NCBI RefSeq assembly: GCF_900115345.1
Contig: NZ_FOWC01000002.1
Span: 1,054,001-1,118,000 of the forward strand
Direction: 5' to 3'
Source of the DNA: Amycolatopsis rubida
Lineage (GTDB): Bacteria; Actinomycetota; Actinomycetes; Mycobacteriales; Pseudonocardiaceae
DNA length: 64,000 bases
Positions within the stretch are counted from its first letter, which is position 1. Each line of letters opens with the position of its first letter. The notes below the pieces were generated by a model that saw only the letters and a list, made by a program, of their open reading frames with translations, did no database searches and was not told the origin of the DNA. This document shows, piece by piece, positions 33,119 through 43,300 of this stretch. A program made the position numbers and the translations under genes.

Positions 33119-34684
33119 CTAAGCAGCGGGCAGGTACCGAGGTGCCTGCCGCGCATGTGCCGCCTGCTCGTACGCGTAGGCGAAGCTGAGCAGCTGCGCG
33201 TCGCGGTATTTCGTGCCCAGAAAAGAGATTCCGACGGGCAGCGGTCCCGCGAAGCCGGCTGGCACGGTGATGTTCGGATAACCGGCGACGGACGTGTTGC
33301 GGGTGCTGCTCAAGAACCTCGGGTCGCCTGGGCGGTCCAGCGGCGAGGCGGGCAAGCCGCTCAGGGTGACGATCGCGTCGAGACCTTTCGACGCCAGTAC
33401 GTCGTCGATCGACCGTTGCGCGATGCCGGTCGCGGCGGAGCGGTGGCGGCGGTATGCCTGGTCGTTCAGGTTGCTGCCGGCCTTGTTCGCGTCGATCAGC
33501 AAGCTTTGGCCGAACAGCGGCATTTCGACGTCGCGGTGCTGGTCGTTGCAGGCGATCAGCTCGGACAGGTTCCGCGGGTGATTGCCGGGGGTCGCGGCGA
33601 GGTAGGCGTTCAGGTCGTGGTTGAACTCGGTCAGCAACGCGGGGAAGAGATCCGGTTTGACCGACCAGGAGACGTCCTCGACCTCTGCCCCGTCGACGAC
33701 CGTCGCGCCGAGCGAACGCAGAGTGTGCACTGTGGACTCGAAGACGCGGTCGGCTTGTTGATCGATGCCGGCGTGCCCCTTTCGCCAGACGCCGATACGC
33801 TTGCCGCGCAACGCATTTCGGTCCAACCGCAGGTCATTCGGAATCGCTGAAGCGGCGGCCGCCGAGGCGGGGTCGGCTGGGTCGGCACCGGCTAGCACGG
33901 AGAGGGTGAGTGCGGCGTCGGTGACGTTGCGTGCGATCGGGCCGGGGGTGTCGTGCTGGGCGGTGACCGGCACGACGCCGGCGCGGCTCACGACACCGAG
34001 GCTGGTTTTCACGCCAACGGTCGAGGTCGCGGCTGCTGGGCACACGATCGAGCCGTCGGTCTCGGTGCCGATGGCGACCGTCGCGAGACCAGCCGCCGCG
34101 GCGACTGCCGATCCGCTTGAGGAACCGCACGGGCTGCGGTCCAGTGCGTAGGGATTGCGGGTCTGGCCTGCGACGCCGCTCCAGCCTGGGATCTGCCCGA
34201 TCGAGCGGAAGTTCGACCATTCCGACAGGTTCGCTTTGCCGAGCACGACAGCACCGGCGGCGCGCAAGCGCTGGACCAGGAACGCGTCTTTCGCTGGCCG
34301 CGAACCGAGCATCGCGGTGGATCCCGCGGTGGTGGTCTGCCGGTCCGCGGTGTCGATGTTTTCCTTCAGCAGCACTGGAATTCCTTCCAGGGCACTGCGG
34401 GAGGCGTGGGTCCGGCGGCGAGAATCGCTTTCCCTCGCCGCCGCCAGCGCGTCCGGATTGGTTTGCACGACGGCGTGCAGTGTGGGGTTCAGCTCTTCGA
34501 TCCGGCGCAGGTATCCGCGAGTGAGTTGCTCCGACGTCAGTTGCCAGTGGTCCATGGCGCGCTGCAAATCGGGAATCGTGGTTTGGTCGAGGAAACGAGA
34601 CGGCGCGGCGTCCGCCGCGGCGGGCAGGAGCAAGCCCGTCGCGGTGAGAACCGCCACCGAAATCCGTTTCAGCGAAGTGCGCAT
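33119..34684 (-). CDS. secreted amidase (amidase signature family)
   Basis: 521 residues with a signal peptide ending PAAADA. The amidase-signature triad is visible: Lys in PVLLKENID, Ser in the middle, and the catalytic Ser in CGSSSGSAVAAAAG followed by the ETDGSI segment. The family hydrolyses amides, including peptide amides and acylated amines. The closest known relatives in my memory are secreted amidases of actinobacteria and Bacillus with unknown natural substrates. It is downstream of the ABC exporter on the same strand with a 12-base gap, so it may be cotranscribed. Confidence 0.85.
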   Translation of the reverse strand: MRTSLKRISVAVLTATGLLLPAAADAAPSRFLDQTTIPDLQRAMDHWQLTSEQLTRGYLRRIEELNPTLHAVVQTNPDALAAARESDSRRRTHASRSALEGIPVLLKENIDTADRQTTTAGSTAMLGSRPAKDAFLVQRLRAAGAVVLGKANLSEWSNFRSIGQIPGWSGVAGQTRNPYALDRSPCGSSSGSAVAAAAGLATVAIGTETDGSIVCPAAATSTVGVKTSLGVVSRAGVVPVTAQHDTPGPIARNVTDAALTLSVLAGADPADPASAAAASAIPNDLRLDRNALRGKRIGVWRKGHAGIDQQADRVFESTVHTLRSLGATVVDGAEVEDVSWSVKPDLFPALLTEFNHDLNAYLAATPGNHPRNLSELIACNDQHRDVEMPLFGQSLLIDANKAGSNLNDQAYRRHRSAATGIAQRSIDDVLASKGLDAIVTLSGLPASPLDRPGDPRFLSSTRNTSVAGYPNITVPAGFAGPLPVGISFLGTKYRDAQLLSFAYAYEQAAHARQAPRYLPAA

Positions 34685-34696
34685 TGTTCTTCCTTC

Positions 34697-37276
34697 TTAT
34701 TCGCGGAGGCCGATGGCGTCAATGGGCTTGGCGCGCAAGGTGACCCGAGTGGACAGACCGAGCGAAACCAGGCTGAGCAAGAAAGCTCCGGCGATGATTC
34801 CGCCGAACACCGCGGGCGTTCCGGACGGCAGCGGGGTGTCTCGCAGGGCGAGATTGAGAATTGCCAACGGAATTGCTGCCACCACGGTGCCGAGCAGTGC
34901 CGCGATGCCCGCGGTCGTCAACGCTTCCAGGCGCATCATTCGCACGACCTGGCCTCGCGTGGTGCCGATCAGCCGCAGCAAGGCGAATTCCCGCGAACGC
35001 TGCGCGGTGGTCATCACCAGAGTGTTGGCCACCGAAATCACCACGTAGCCGAGGATTACGCCGACCGCGACGAGGTTCAGGTAGAACTGCTGCTGTGCCG
35101 AAGCGCTTTCCAACGCCGAAACTGTGGAGCCGGGCGTTACGGTGAGGCCTGGGTAACGGGCGCTGAGCTCGCGCAACGCGGCGGTCACCGCGGCCGGATC
35201 CGCGTTCGGGTCCTGGCGCACCAGAACGGAACTGTCCATCCGGTCCCCGGTGTGCTCGCGGGCGAGATCGGCGGGCAGCACGTACTCGCCGAACGCCTGG
35301 TTGTGCGTGTAGACCGCGACCAGTTTCACCTTCGCGGGACGGCCGTCGCCGAACCAGAAGCCGACCTCGTCGCCGATTTTCTTGTCGTACCAATCGGCTT
35401 CGCCCTTGCTCATCGCGACAGTGTCGCCGCGCAGGTCGGCCAGGTTCCCGGACACGACACCGAGGTCGAGCACGCCGCGCACCTGGTCGCCGTTCAGGCC
35501 CTGCGCCGGATACTTCATGACGCGCAGCCGCCGGTCCTCCTTGACCGTGGTGACGACGTCGGTGCGGATCACCGAGGTAGCCGCCGCGACTCCGGGGATC
35601 GCCCGCGCCGCCGCGGCGACTTCCGGCGACAGCGCGCCGGTCGTGCTCGTCAGGACATGGTCCGCGGTCGTCGACCGGACCGCCTGCTCCTGGGTGGCGG
35701 CGGCGGACGACGTCTGGCTGTAGAACATCGAGAGCGCGAACGCGACCGCCAGCAGCACCGGGGTCACCGCCGACGCGAGCCGCCGGGCGTTGGCCTGGTT
35801 GTTCGCCGCGGCCAGGTAGCCGCTGATCCGCGAGACGCCGGAGTACACCGGGCCGATGATCCGGGTCGCGAAGGCGATCACCTTCGGCCCGAGCAACGAG
35901 AGCCCGATCACGACCACCAGCGCGGACATCGAGGAGGCCGCGAGCGCGCCCGGGCCGGTCACGTACATCGGGACAGTCGAGCCGCCGAAGCCGAGCACCA
36001 CCAGCAGCCAGCCGATGAGAAGCCGGGTCCGGCCGAGTTCGCGGCGTTCCACGGCCGCCTCGCCGAGCGCTTCGATCGGACGGATCGACGACGGACGCCG
36101 TGCTGCCGACCACGCGGCCAGCCGTGCCGCGCCCAGGCCGAGCAGGAACGCGACGACGAGCGGAAGCGGGCCGATCGCGAGGCCGAAGTCCGCCGGGATC
36201 ACGCCGACCGCGGCGAAGGAGTTGCGCAATCCGTAGCCGACGGCCACGCCCAGACCCGCGCCAAGCACTCCGGCGAGACTCGCGACCAGCATGGTTTCGG
36301 CGCCGATCAGCTTGCGGATCTGCTTCGGGGTGGCGGCGATCGCCCGCAGCAGCGCGAATTCGCGCCGTCGCTGGTTGATCACCAGTGCGAGCGTGCTTGA
36401 GACGACGAACACCGCGACCAGGATCGCGAACCCCCCGAACGAACCCGCGAGCGCGAACAGCAGCACCCGGGTTTGACTCACGTCGAGGAATTCGACCGTG
36501 CTGCGTTCCATCCCCGCGGTCACCGTGACCGGTTCGCCCTTGACCGCCTCGCTGACGCGGTCTTCCAGATCGCCCGTCGATGCTCCAGCAGCGGCGAGCA
36601 CGCCGATCGCGTGGACCTGCCCCGGCTTCCCGGAAAGATCAGCGGCGCGCGCGGCGGAGAAGAACAACGCCGACTGCCGGGTCAACCCGTTGCCGGACTG
36701 GGGCGCGGCGATGCCGGTGACCCGGAACTCCATCGGCGTGGAACGGGTCGAAACCCGCACTGTGCTGCCGACCGAAACTCCGCCGCGGGCAGCCAGTTCC
36801 GCGTCGAGAACCACCTCGTTCGCCGCTTCCGGAGCGTGCCCTTCCCGGAGGGAGAACGGGGCCAGCACGGCCGCGTCCCAGTTGTGTCCGCGCGACGGAG
36901 TTCCGTTCGGGCCGGTGAGCACCTTGCCGCTGGAGGTCACGACGTTCGCCGGGAAGTCCTGCTCCGGCACTGCCTGGCGCACGCCGGGCACTGCCGCGAT
37001 CCGGTCGATCAGTGTCTCCGGCACCGTGGTCTGTTCGGTGACCTGCTCGGACTCGCCGAAATCCGATCCAGGCGGTTTCGTGGTCTGCGGTCCGCCGACC
37101 ACCACGGCCGCGTCGGCGTAGCGCTGGGTCGGGACTCCGGCGCGCAGGCCGGACTCCAGGAGAATGCCGCAGCCCGCGACGAGCGCGGTGCCGCAGAGAA
37201 TCGCGATGAACGCACCGACGAACCCGCTCAGCCGGGCCCTCGTCGTCTGCCAGGCCAACGACCACATGTCGGTCAC
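34697..37276 (-). CDS. ABC exporter permease, FtsX/MacB type, two-module
   Basis: 859 residues from GTG 37276 (ATG 37267 also possible). An N-terminal helix is followed by a large extracytoplasmic MacB-like domain, then a block of three FtsX helices, an intermediate block, a second extracytoplasmic domain and a final FtsX block with GTTRGQVVRMMRLEAL. This duplicated layout is typical of actinobacterial permeases for lipoproteins or antimicrobial peptides. It overlaps the ATPase gene and is divergent from a two-component system. Confidence 0.9.
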   Translation of the reverse strand: MTDMWSLAWQTTRARLSGFVGAFIAILCGTALVAGCGILLESGLRAGVPTQRYADAAVVVGGPQTTKPPGSDFGESEQVTEQTTVPETLIDRIAAVPGVRQAVPEQDFPANVVTSSGKVLTGPNGTPSRGHNWDAAVLAPFSLREGHAPEAANEVVLDAELAARGGVSVGSTVRVSTRSTPMEFRVTGIAAPQSGNGLTRQSALFFSAARAADLSGKPGQVHAIGVLAAAGASTGDLEDRVSEAVKGEPVTVTAGMERSTVEFLDVSQTRVLLFALAGSFGGFAILVAVFVVSSTLALVINQRRREFALLRAIAATPKQIRKLIGAETMLVASLAGVLGAGLGVAVGYGLRNSFAAVGVIPADFGLAIGPLPLVVAFLLGLGAARLAAWSAARRPSSIRPIEALGEAAVERRELGRTRLLIGWLLVVLGFGGSTVPMYVTGPGALAASSMSALVVVIGLSLLGPKVIAFATRIIGPVYSGVSRISGYLAAANNQANARRLASAVTPVLLAVAFALSMFYSQTSSAAATQEQAVRSTTADHVLTSTTGALSPEVAAAARAIPGVAAATSVIRTDVVTTVKEDRRLRVMKYPAQGLNGDQVRGVLDLGVVSGNLADLRGDTVAMSKGEADWYDKKIGDEVGFWFGDGRPAKVKLVAVYTHNQAFGEYVLPADLAREHTGDRMDSSVLVRQDPNADPAAVTAALRELSARYPGLTVTPGSTVSALESASAQQQFYLNLVAVGVILGYVVISVANTLVMTTAQRSREFALLRLIGTTRGQVVRMMRLEALTTAGIAALLGTVVAAIPLAILNLALRDTPLPSGTPAVFGGIIAGAFLLSLVSLGLSTRVTLRAKPIDAIGLRE

Positions 37277-38013
37277 CACTCCCCGAGGTGGGTCAGCCGC
37301 TGCGCGACCCGCTCCGGGGTCGGCTGCGGGAGGTGGCCGGCGAGCTTGCCGTCGGCGAGGAACAGCACTCCGTGCGCGGCGGACGCGGCGACCGGGTCGT
37401 GGGTGACCATCAGCACGGTCTGGCCCATCTGGTCGACCACGGTGCGCAACAGGTCGAGCACCTGACGCGCGGTGCGGGTGTCGAGCGCACCAGTCGGTTC
37501 GTCGGCGAGCACGACCTCGGGCCGGGTGATCAGCGCGCGGGCGATCGCGACGCGCTGCTGCTGGCCGCCGGACAGTTCCGCCGGGCGGTGCTCCAGCCGC
37601 TTCGCGATGCCGACGCCGTCGACGATCTCGCGCAGCCAGCGGGCGTCCGGCTTCTTGCCTGCCAGGCGCATCGGCAGGGTGATGTTCTGCAGCACATTCA
37701 GCGACGGCAGCAGATTGTAGGCCTGGAAAACGAACCCGATCCGGGTCCGGCGCAATTCGGTGAGCGCTCGCTCCCGGAGTCCGCCGAGTTCGGTTTCGCC
37801 GAGCAGCACCTTTCCCGAACTCGGCCGGTCGAGCCCGGCCGCGCAGTGCAGGAAAGTGCTCTTGCCCGACCCGGACGGCCCCATGACCGCGGTGAACGAG
37901 CCTCGCTGGATCCCGACCGACACCCCGTCCAGCGCGGTGACCGCGCCGTCGCCGGAGCCGTAGATCTTGCGCACCGCTTCCAGCCTCAGGGCGGGTGTTC
38001 CGCCTGTGTTCAT
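37273..38013 (-). CDS. LolD/MacB-type ABC ATPase
   Basis: 246 residues. Walker [11 protein letters not shown]-loop [12 protein letters not shown], signature LSGGQQQR, Walker [13 protein letters not shown] and switch VTHDP are all present. It powers the FtsX-type permease encoded immediately downstream, with a four-base overlap. GAGGAG lies upstream of ATG 38013. The pair sits beside a histidine kinase / response regulator operon on the opposite strand, the usual arrangement for peptide-sensing and detoxification modules. Confidence 0.95.
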   Translation of the reverse strand: MNTGGTPALRLEAVRKIYGSGDGAVTALDGVSVGIQRGSFTAVMGPSGSGKSTFLHCAAGLDRPSSGKVLLGETELGGLRERALTELRRTRIGFVFQAYNLLPSLNVLQNITLPMRLAGKKPDARWLREIVDGVGIAKRLEHRPAELSGGQQQRVAIARALITRPEVVLADEPTGALDTRTARQVLDLLRTVVDQMGQTVLMVTHDPVAASAAHGVLFLADGKLAGHLPQPTPERVAQRLTHLGEW

Positions 38014-38105
38014 CTTCGTGTCGCTCCTCGGACCAGCGGATTTCTGTCCTTGCGAAACTATGGCGGCGGGAGCACGGAAACGATCCCGAGCGCGAGAGTC
38101 TTGGG

Positions 38106-38123
38106 GGTAGCGCAGGCACCACC
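38106..38123 (+). promoter_or_regulatory. 18-bp site in front of histidine kinase gene, repeated at 40031-40048
   Basis: GGTAGCGCAGGCACCACC occurs here, 31 bases before the kinase start, and again identically at 40031-40048, 58 bases before the small membrane protein gene. It may be a shared promoter or response-regulator site. Confidence 0.5.
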
Positions 38124-38154
38124 ACGCCCGGTAGGGAGGTCCTAATGGGACACT

Positions 38155-39360
38155 GTGCGGGTGAAAAGGTGGCTGCGCTCGTGGTGGTCCGGACTCCGCT
38201 ACTTGCTGGTCGGGGCCGCGACCTCGTTCCTTGCCATGCTGCTCTTTTTCGCGATAGCCATCGTGCTCGCGACGTGCCTGATCGGCGTCGGGATCCCAGC
38301 GCTTCCGGTGGCGCTCAAACTGCTCCGCTACCCGCTGCGGTTCGAACGCCGCCGGGCCGGGCGCAGGCTCGGCGAGCCGATCGAGGAGCCCTACGCCAAC
38401 GTTTCGCCCATTCGTGACCCAGCGAGCTTGCGGGATCTCGCGTGGCTCGCGGTGCACGCGGTGGTCGGCTTCATCGTCGGGGTGCTCGCGTTCAGCCTGC
38501 CGCTCGGCGGACTGCGGCAGATTCTCACCGGGGTGTTCTGGTGGCTGGTGCCCGGCGGGATCCCCAGTTCGCTGGCGTTCGTGGTGAACTCGTGGCCGCT
38601 GGCCGCGCTCTGTGTGTTCAGCGGGATCGTCATGATCGCGCTCACCTTTTGGGCCGCACCGCTGGCTCGCTGGCAGGCCCTTGCGACGCGGGCGCTTCTC
38701 GGCCCGCGGCCCGGTGCTTCGCTGACGGACCGGGTCGTCGAGCTGACCGCGACCCGCGCCGCCGCGCTGGAGGCGCACGGGGCCGAACTCCGCCGTCTCG
38801 AACGCGATCTGCACGACGGGACGCAGGCGCGGCTGTCCGCGGTCGTGCTGCAGCTCGGGATCGCGGACCAGCTTTTCGAGGGAAATCCGGGCAAGGCAAG
38901 GGAATTGCTCGGCAAAGCACAGGACGCGGCGACCGAAGCGCTCGCCGAACTGCGCACGGTCGTGCGGAGCATCCACCCGCCGCTGCTGACCGACCGCGGC
39001 CTCGACGGCGCGATCACCGCCCTCGCCGACCGATGCGCGGTTCCGTGCACTGTGGACGTTCGCAGTTCCGCGCGCCGCCCGGCCGCGGTCGAGGCGGCGG
39101 TGTACTTCATCGTCGCGGAAACGCTGGCGAACGTGACCAAGCATTCCGGCGCGGAACACGCGTCGATTACGCTCGGGGGCACCGTCGACACCGTGCGGAT
39201 CGAAATCCGCGACGACGGCCGCGGCGGCGCGGACGAATCCCAGGGCAGCGGACTGGCCGGGATCCGGAAACGCGCCGAAGCTTTCGACGGGACGGTCACG
39301 CTCACGAGTCCGCCCGGTGGACCGACTGTTCTGGAAGTGGAGTTGCCATGCGGGTCGTGA
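38155..39360 (+). CDS. sensor histidine kinase (NarL/DesK type)
   Basis: 401 residues from GTG 38155. The N-terminal half has several membrane helices with a short cytoplasmic linker and no obvious extracellular domain, as in intramembrane-sensing kinases. The dimerisation box RRLERDLHDGTQARLSA contains the phosphorylated His, and the ATPase domain shows ETLANVTKHSG and DDGRGGADES...GLAGIRKR. Its 3' end overlaps the response regulator by 13 bases. It probably senses envelope stress or a substrate of the divergent ABC exporter. Confidence 0.9.
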   Translation: MRVKRWLRSWWSGLRYLLVGAATSFLAMLLFFAIAIVLATCLIGVGIPALPVALKLLRYPLRFERRRAGRRLGEPIEEPYANVSPIRDPASLRDLAWLAVHAVVGFIVGVLAFSLPLGGLRQILTGVFWWLVPGGIPSSLAFVVNSWPLAALCVFSGIVMIALTFWAAPLARWQALATRALLGPRPGASLTDRVVELTATRAAALEAHGAELRRLERDLHDGTQARLSAVVLQLGIADQLFEGNPGKARELLGKAQDAATEALAELRTVVRSIHPPLLTDRGLDGAITALADRCAVPCTVDVRSSARRPAAVEAAVYFIVAETLANVTKHSGAEHASITLGGTVDTVRIEIRDDGRGGADESQGSGLAGIRKRAEAFDGTVTLTSPPGGPTVLEVELPCGS

Positions 39361-39983
39361 TCGTCGAGGACGACGCCCTGCTGCGAGAAGGTTTGGTGCT
39401 GCTGCTGGACACCTCGGGCATCGAGGTCGCCGCGGCTTTCGACCACACCGACGACTTTCTCGCGTTCGTCCGCACGGACCGGCCGGACGCGGTGATCACC
39501 GACGTCCGGCTGCCTCCGACGCACACCGACGAGGGCCTGCGAGCGGCCGTGCAGGCGCGGCAGCTGCACCCCGGGCTGCCGGTGCTGGTGCTCTCCGCAC
39601 ACGTGGAGACCCGCTACGCGGCGGAGCTGCTCGCGGACGGCAAGGGCGCGGTCGGGTACCTGCTCAAAGAACGCGTGGGCAAGGTCGCCACGTTCCTTGA
39701 CTCACTGCATCGAGTGGTCGAGGGCGGCACGGCGATGGACCCGGAGGTGGTGGCCCAGCTGCTGGCGCACCGTCGCGACCCCCTCGACGCACTGACCGCG
39801 CGCGAACGCGAGGTGCTCGGGTTGATGGCGGAGGGCTACAACAACGCCACGATCGCGGAGCTGCTGGTGGTCAGCGACGGGACGGTGCTCAAACACATCC
39901 GCAACATCTTCGCGAAGCTGGGGCTGCCGGAGGACAACGGGCATCGGCGGGTGCTGGCGGTGCTGGCTTATCTGCGCTCGTGA
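39348..39983 (+). CDS. LuxR/NarL-family response regulator
   Basis: 211 residues from ATG 39348. The receiver domain begins MRVVIVEDDALLREG, with the phospho-acceptor Asp in AVITDVRLPP and Lys in YLLKERV. The C-terminal helix-turn-helix is LTAREREVLGLMAEGYNN...KHIRNIFAKLGL. The partner is the overlapping histidine kinase. Likely targets are its own operon and the divergent ABC exporter. The protein ends ...YLRS, with TCG and TGA inside a repeated terminator element. Confidence 0.95.
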   Translation: MRVVIVEDDALLREGLVLLLDTSGIEVAAAFDHTDDFLAFVRTDRPDAVITDVRLPPTHTDEGLRAAVQARQLHPGLPVLVLSAHVETRYAAELLADGKGAVGYLLKERVGKVATFLDSLHRVVEGGTAMDPEVVAQLLAHRRDPLDALTAREREVLGLMAEGYNNATIAELLVVSDGTVLKHIRNIFAKLGLPEDNGHRRVLAVLAYLRS

Positions 39984-40022
39984 GTGCTGATCACGGTTCT
40001 CACCGTGATCAGCACTCACGAG
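39977..40022. terminator. 20-bp-arm perfect terminator containing the regulator stop codon
   Basis: Perfect 20-base arms around TTCTCA. The left arm begins in the last Ser codon and includes TGA at 39981-39983. It belongs to the TCGTGAGTG terminator family. Confidence 0.85.
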
Positions 40023-40030
40023 ACCCTCTA

Positions 40031-40048
40031 GGTAGCGCAGGCACCACC
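40031..40048 (+). promoter_or_regulatory. second copy of the 18-bp kinase-promoter site
   Basis: Identical to 38106-38123 and oriented the same way, upstream of the small membrane protein gene. Confidence 0.5.
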
Positions 40049-40106
40049 GTCAACTTGGGTGTCCACAGCCTGTCCGCCCCCTCCGCCGCTGCATAGTGTT
40101 CCCGGC

Positions 40107-40307
40107 ATGGAAACTTCCCGAAGCCGCACCGCGGGCGGCCCCGTGGTGACTACCTTGCTGTGGCTGGTTTTTCTCGCCGGTGCCGCCGCCAATTCGATCG
40201 GCCAGTTCGCCGGGTTGGACGCCACATACCGCTACCTCGGCGGTGGGATAGCGGTGGCGTGCCTGGTGTTGCTGCTGGTGCGCTTTCTGGCCCGGCGCAA
40301 GGACTGA
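40107..40307 (+). CDS. small two-helix membrane protein
   Basis: 66 residues from ATG 40107. Two hydrophobic segments (about 10-27 and 38-58) end in a basic tail FLARRKD. There is little Shine-Dalgarno sequence, and CATAGT lies about 12 bases upstream, so the transcript may be nearly leaderless. The 18-bp site shared with the histidine kinase promoter suggests the same regulation. The function is unknown. Confidence 0.65.
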   Translation: METSRSRTAGGPVVTTLLWLVFLAGAAANSIGQFAGLDATYRYLGGGIAVACLVLLLVRFLARRKD

Positions 40308-40312
40308 CCCGG

Positions 40313-40347
40313 CTGCGGGGCTGGGCAGCGAACGCCCGGCCCCGCAG
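40313..40347. terminator. bidirectional terminator
   Basis: CTGCGGGGCTGGGC pairs with GCCCGGCCCCGCAG (one mismatch) around seven bases between convergent genes. Confidence 0.8.
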
Positions 40348-40350
40348 TCC

Positions 40351-43300
40351 TCAGGACACCTTGGGCGTCGCCCGCGCGCCGAAGTGCAGGTACGGCTCCC
40401 CGGTCGGCAACGTGTAGAACAGCACCGGCGTCCAGAACTGCCCGCCCGGCATGCGGAGCACGAACAGCGTGTCCGAGACCGCCACCAGGTCGAACTCCTG
40501 GACCTTGTCCGGCATCAGCTCCGCCAGCGGTCCGGTCGTCGTGTACACGACGCGCAAACCGCCCTCGCGCTCCACCACCTCGACGTGCGCGCCAGCCCGT
40601 TCGTACACGCCGAGGTGCCGGCTCACGTCCACGGTGACCGGCGTGGCCGGGGGTTCGAGCGGACGCGGCATGGCGACGTCAGCGAGTTCGGCGAAGATTT
40701 CCCGGTACAGCTCGGTGTACAGGTCCCGAGCGTGGCCGCCGTTCGTCAGCAGCGTGACCGCGAGGCCCGCGTCCGGCAACAGGCGCAGGAACGCCGACTG
40801 GCCGATCGTGTTGCCGTCGTGGCCGATGACGCGCCGACCACCCCAGTCGTCGCGGATCCAGCCGAGGCCCCACGAATCGCCGAGGGTGTGCTTGTCCGGG
40901 ACATCCGCCTGCTTTTCCGCCATGGCCGCGGCCGACTCCGCCGACAGGATCCGCGTGCCGTCCTCGGTCAGGCCGCCGGTGAGGTGCAGGCGGGCGAAGG
41001 CGAGGACGTCCTTCGTGCGGGCGGTGATCAGGCCTGCCGGTCCGGCCGAGCGGGGCAACTGCCAGACCGGAGCCGGAGCCGGGTCCTGGTCATCCGGCGC
41101 GACGTGACCGACGGCGGCGCGGAACAGCAGCGCCTCCTCCGGCAGCGTGACGGTGTGCGTGAGGCCGAGCGGGGTGTAGAGCTTGTCCCGCATCGCGGCG
41201 TCCCAGGTCTTCCCGGTGAGCTTCTCGATCACCCGGCCCATGAGGACGAAACCCGAGTTGCAGTAGGAGAAAGTCGCGCCGAGAGGATGGTTCTGCGCGG
41301 CCTCCTCCAGCAGATCGACGAACTTCTCGATGCAGTCGTCGCCGCGGCCGGTGTCGGTGAAGATGTCGCCGTCGATGCCGCTGGTGTGCGTCAGCAGATG
41401 CCGCATGGTGACCCGCTTGGTCACCTCCGGATCGGACAGGCGCAGTTCGGGCAGCACGTCGACGATCGGCGCGTCGAGGTCGAGCAGGCCCTCGTCGACG
41501 AGCTGCAGCACCACGGTCGACGTCCACACCTTGGAGATCGAGCCGATCTGGAACAGCGAATCCTCGGTGACCTCGACCTCTGTCCTCTTGTTCAGCACGC
41601 CGTGGGTCGCGAACACCTCCTCGCCGGTGTCGACGCGCAGGATTCCCAGCGACGCACCGGGAACGTCGTGCTTGCGCGCCAGTTCCGCCAGGCGACGGCT
41701 CCAGTGCGCGGCCTCGATCGGCACCCGCGAACCGGCGTACTGCTCGACCCAGTCGACCACGCGCCGGTTGAAGTCGACGCGGTGCGACGGCGGACCGTCC
41801 AAAACGAACAGATGCGCGCCGCCCGGGTACAGCACGAGCCGGGACGGCACGTCGCGCTCGCGCAGCGCGGTGAACCATTGCTCAGCCTGGCCGACCGGGC
41901 AGCGGACGTCTTCGCCGCCGTGCAGGATCAGCGTCGGGGTACGGACGTTCTCGACCTGCGCGTGCGGAGAGGAGTTCTCGTACTGGCTCCACGAGAGTCC
42001 GGCGAATTCGTTGACAGCCATGAAATGTCCGCCGTCGGACGTGCCGGCCAGGCTGGTCAGGTCGCTGACCACGCCACCGGCCACGGCAGCGGCGAAGCGG
42101 TCGTCGCGGCTGGTCAGGTAGCAGGTCATGAAGCCGCCGTAGCTGTATCCGGTGACGGCGAGGCGGTCCGGGTCCGCGAGACCTTCGGCGACGAGCTGGT
42201 CGATCGGTTCGAGGAAGTCCGGTGCGTCCGCTTGGCCCCACGCGCCGACCGTCGCAGTGTAGAACGCTTCGCCGTAGCCGTCGCTGGCACGCGGGTTGAT
42301 CAGCAGCACTGCCCAGCCGCGCGCGGCAAGGGTTTGGTGGTACAGGTGAATCGAGTCCGCGGCGCCGTTCCAGGAGTTGTGCGGGCCGCCGTGGATGTCG
42401 ATCAGCAACGGCTGCGCACCGGTGCGTTCGGTGTCGCGGATGAGCCAGCCCTGAACGACCGTGCCGTCGCTGATGGTGAATTCGCGCGATTCGCGGGGGA
42501 ACAGTTCCACTTCGGACACTGCTTCGCCGTGCTTCGTACGCACGTCGACTTTGCCCGTGGTGCGGTCGAGTACGGCGATCTCGCCGAAGGATTCATTAGT
42601 AGCCAACACAATCGCGGCCTGATTGCCAACTAAGTCCACTCCGGACACCACGTTGCCGTCGCCCGTCAGCACCGCACGAGGCTCGCCACCGGCAAGGTCC
42701 ACTTCGTACAGATGAGTGCAGCCGCGGTCGCGGATCGCGAACAGCACGACATCGCCCGCCTCGTTCGGCTGCGGCAGCGCACCCGGGTAGCCGGGGCCGC
42801 CAGGCATCACGTTGCGGTCGAGGCTGGCGGCCAGGTTGACCGTCTCGCCACCGTCGAGCGGAACGCGAAGCAGACCGAGGTGCCCGGTGGTGGTGTCGGT
42901 GCGGCCGACCACCAGCAGTGCCTTGCCGTCCTTCGTCCAGCCGACCGTGCCCGCCATGCCCTCATCGGTGCCGGCCAGCCGGGGTTCGGCGTTCCGCTCG
43001 GTGACGTCGAGGACGTAGGCGGCGGAGCGGAAGGTGAGGTCGGCGTCGGCGTCCAAGGCCGCGGTGAACGCGACGTGCTTGCCCTCGGGCGACCAGGCGG
43101 GCTGGCCCGCGTGCCAGTCGCCGAAGGTGCGCTGCTGGACTTCGCCGGTGGCGACGTCGAGGACGTGCACGTGGCTGCGAAGCGTCTTCAGCAGCCCGGG
43201 GCCGTCGGATTTGTAGTCCAGCCGCTCGGCGACGATCGGCGTGTTCGCCGGCGGTGCTTCGGCAACCGCGGCGAGGTCGATCGGCGCGGAGAACGCGATC

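Noticed and set aside
37277..38125. Upstream extension of the ABC permease frame to a 1142-residue protein
   Set aside because: The extra part overlaps the ATPase gene in a different frame and lacks recognisable sequence. GTG 37276 fits the gene overlap.
40384..42633. 749-codon plus-strand frame
   Set aside because: Antisense shadow of the S9/beta-lactamase fusion gene. No domain is recognisable.
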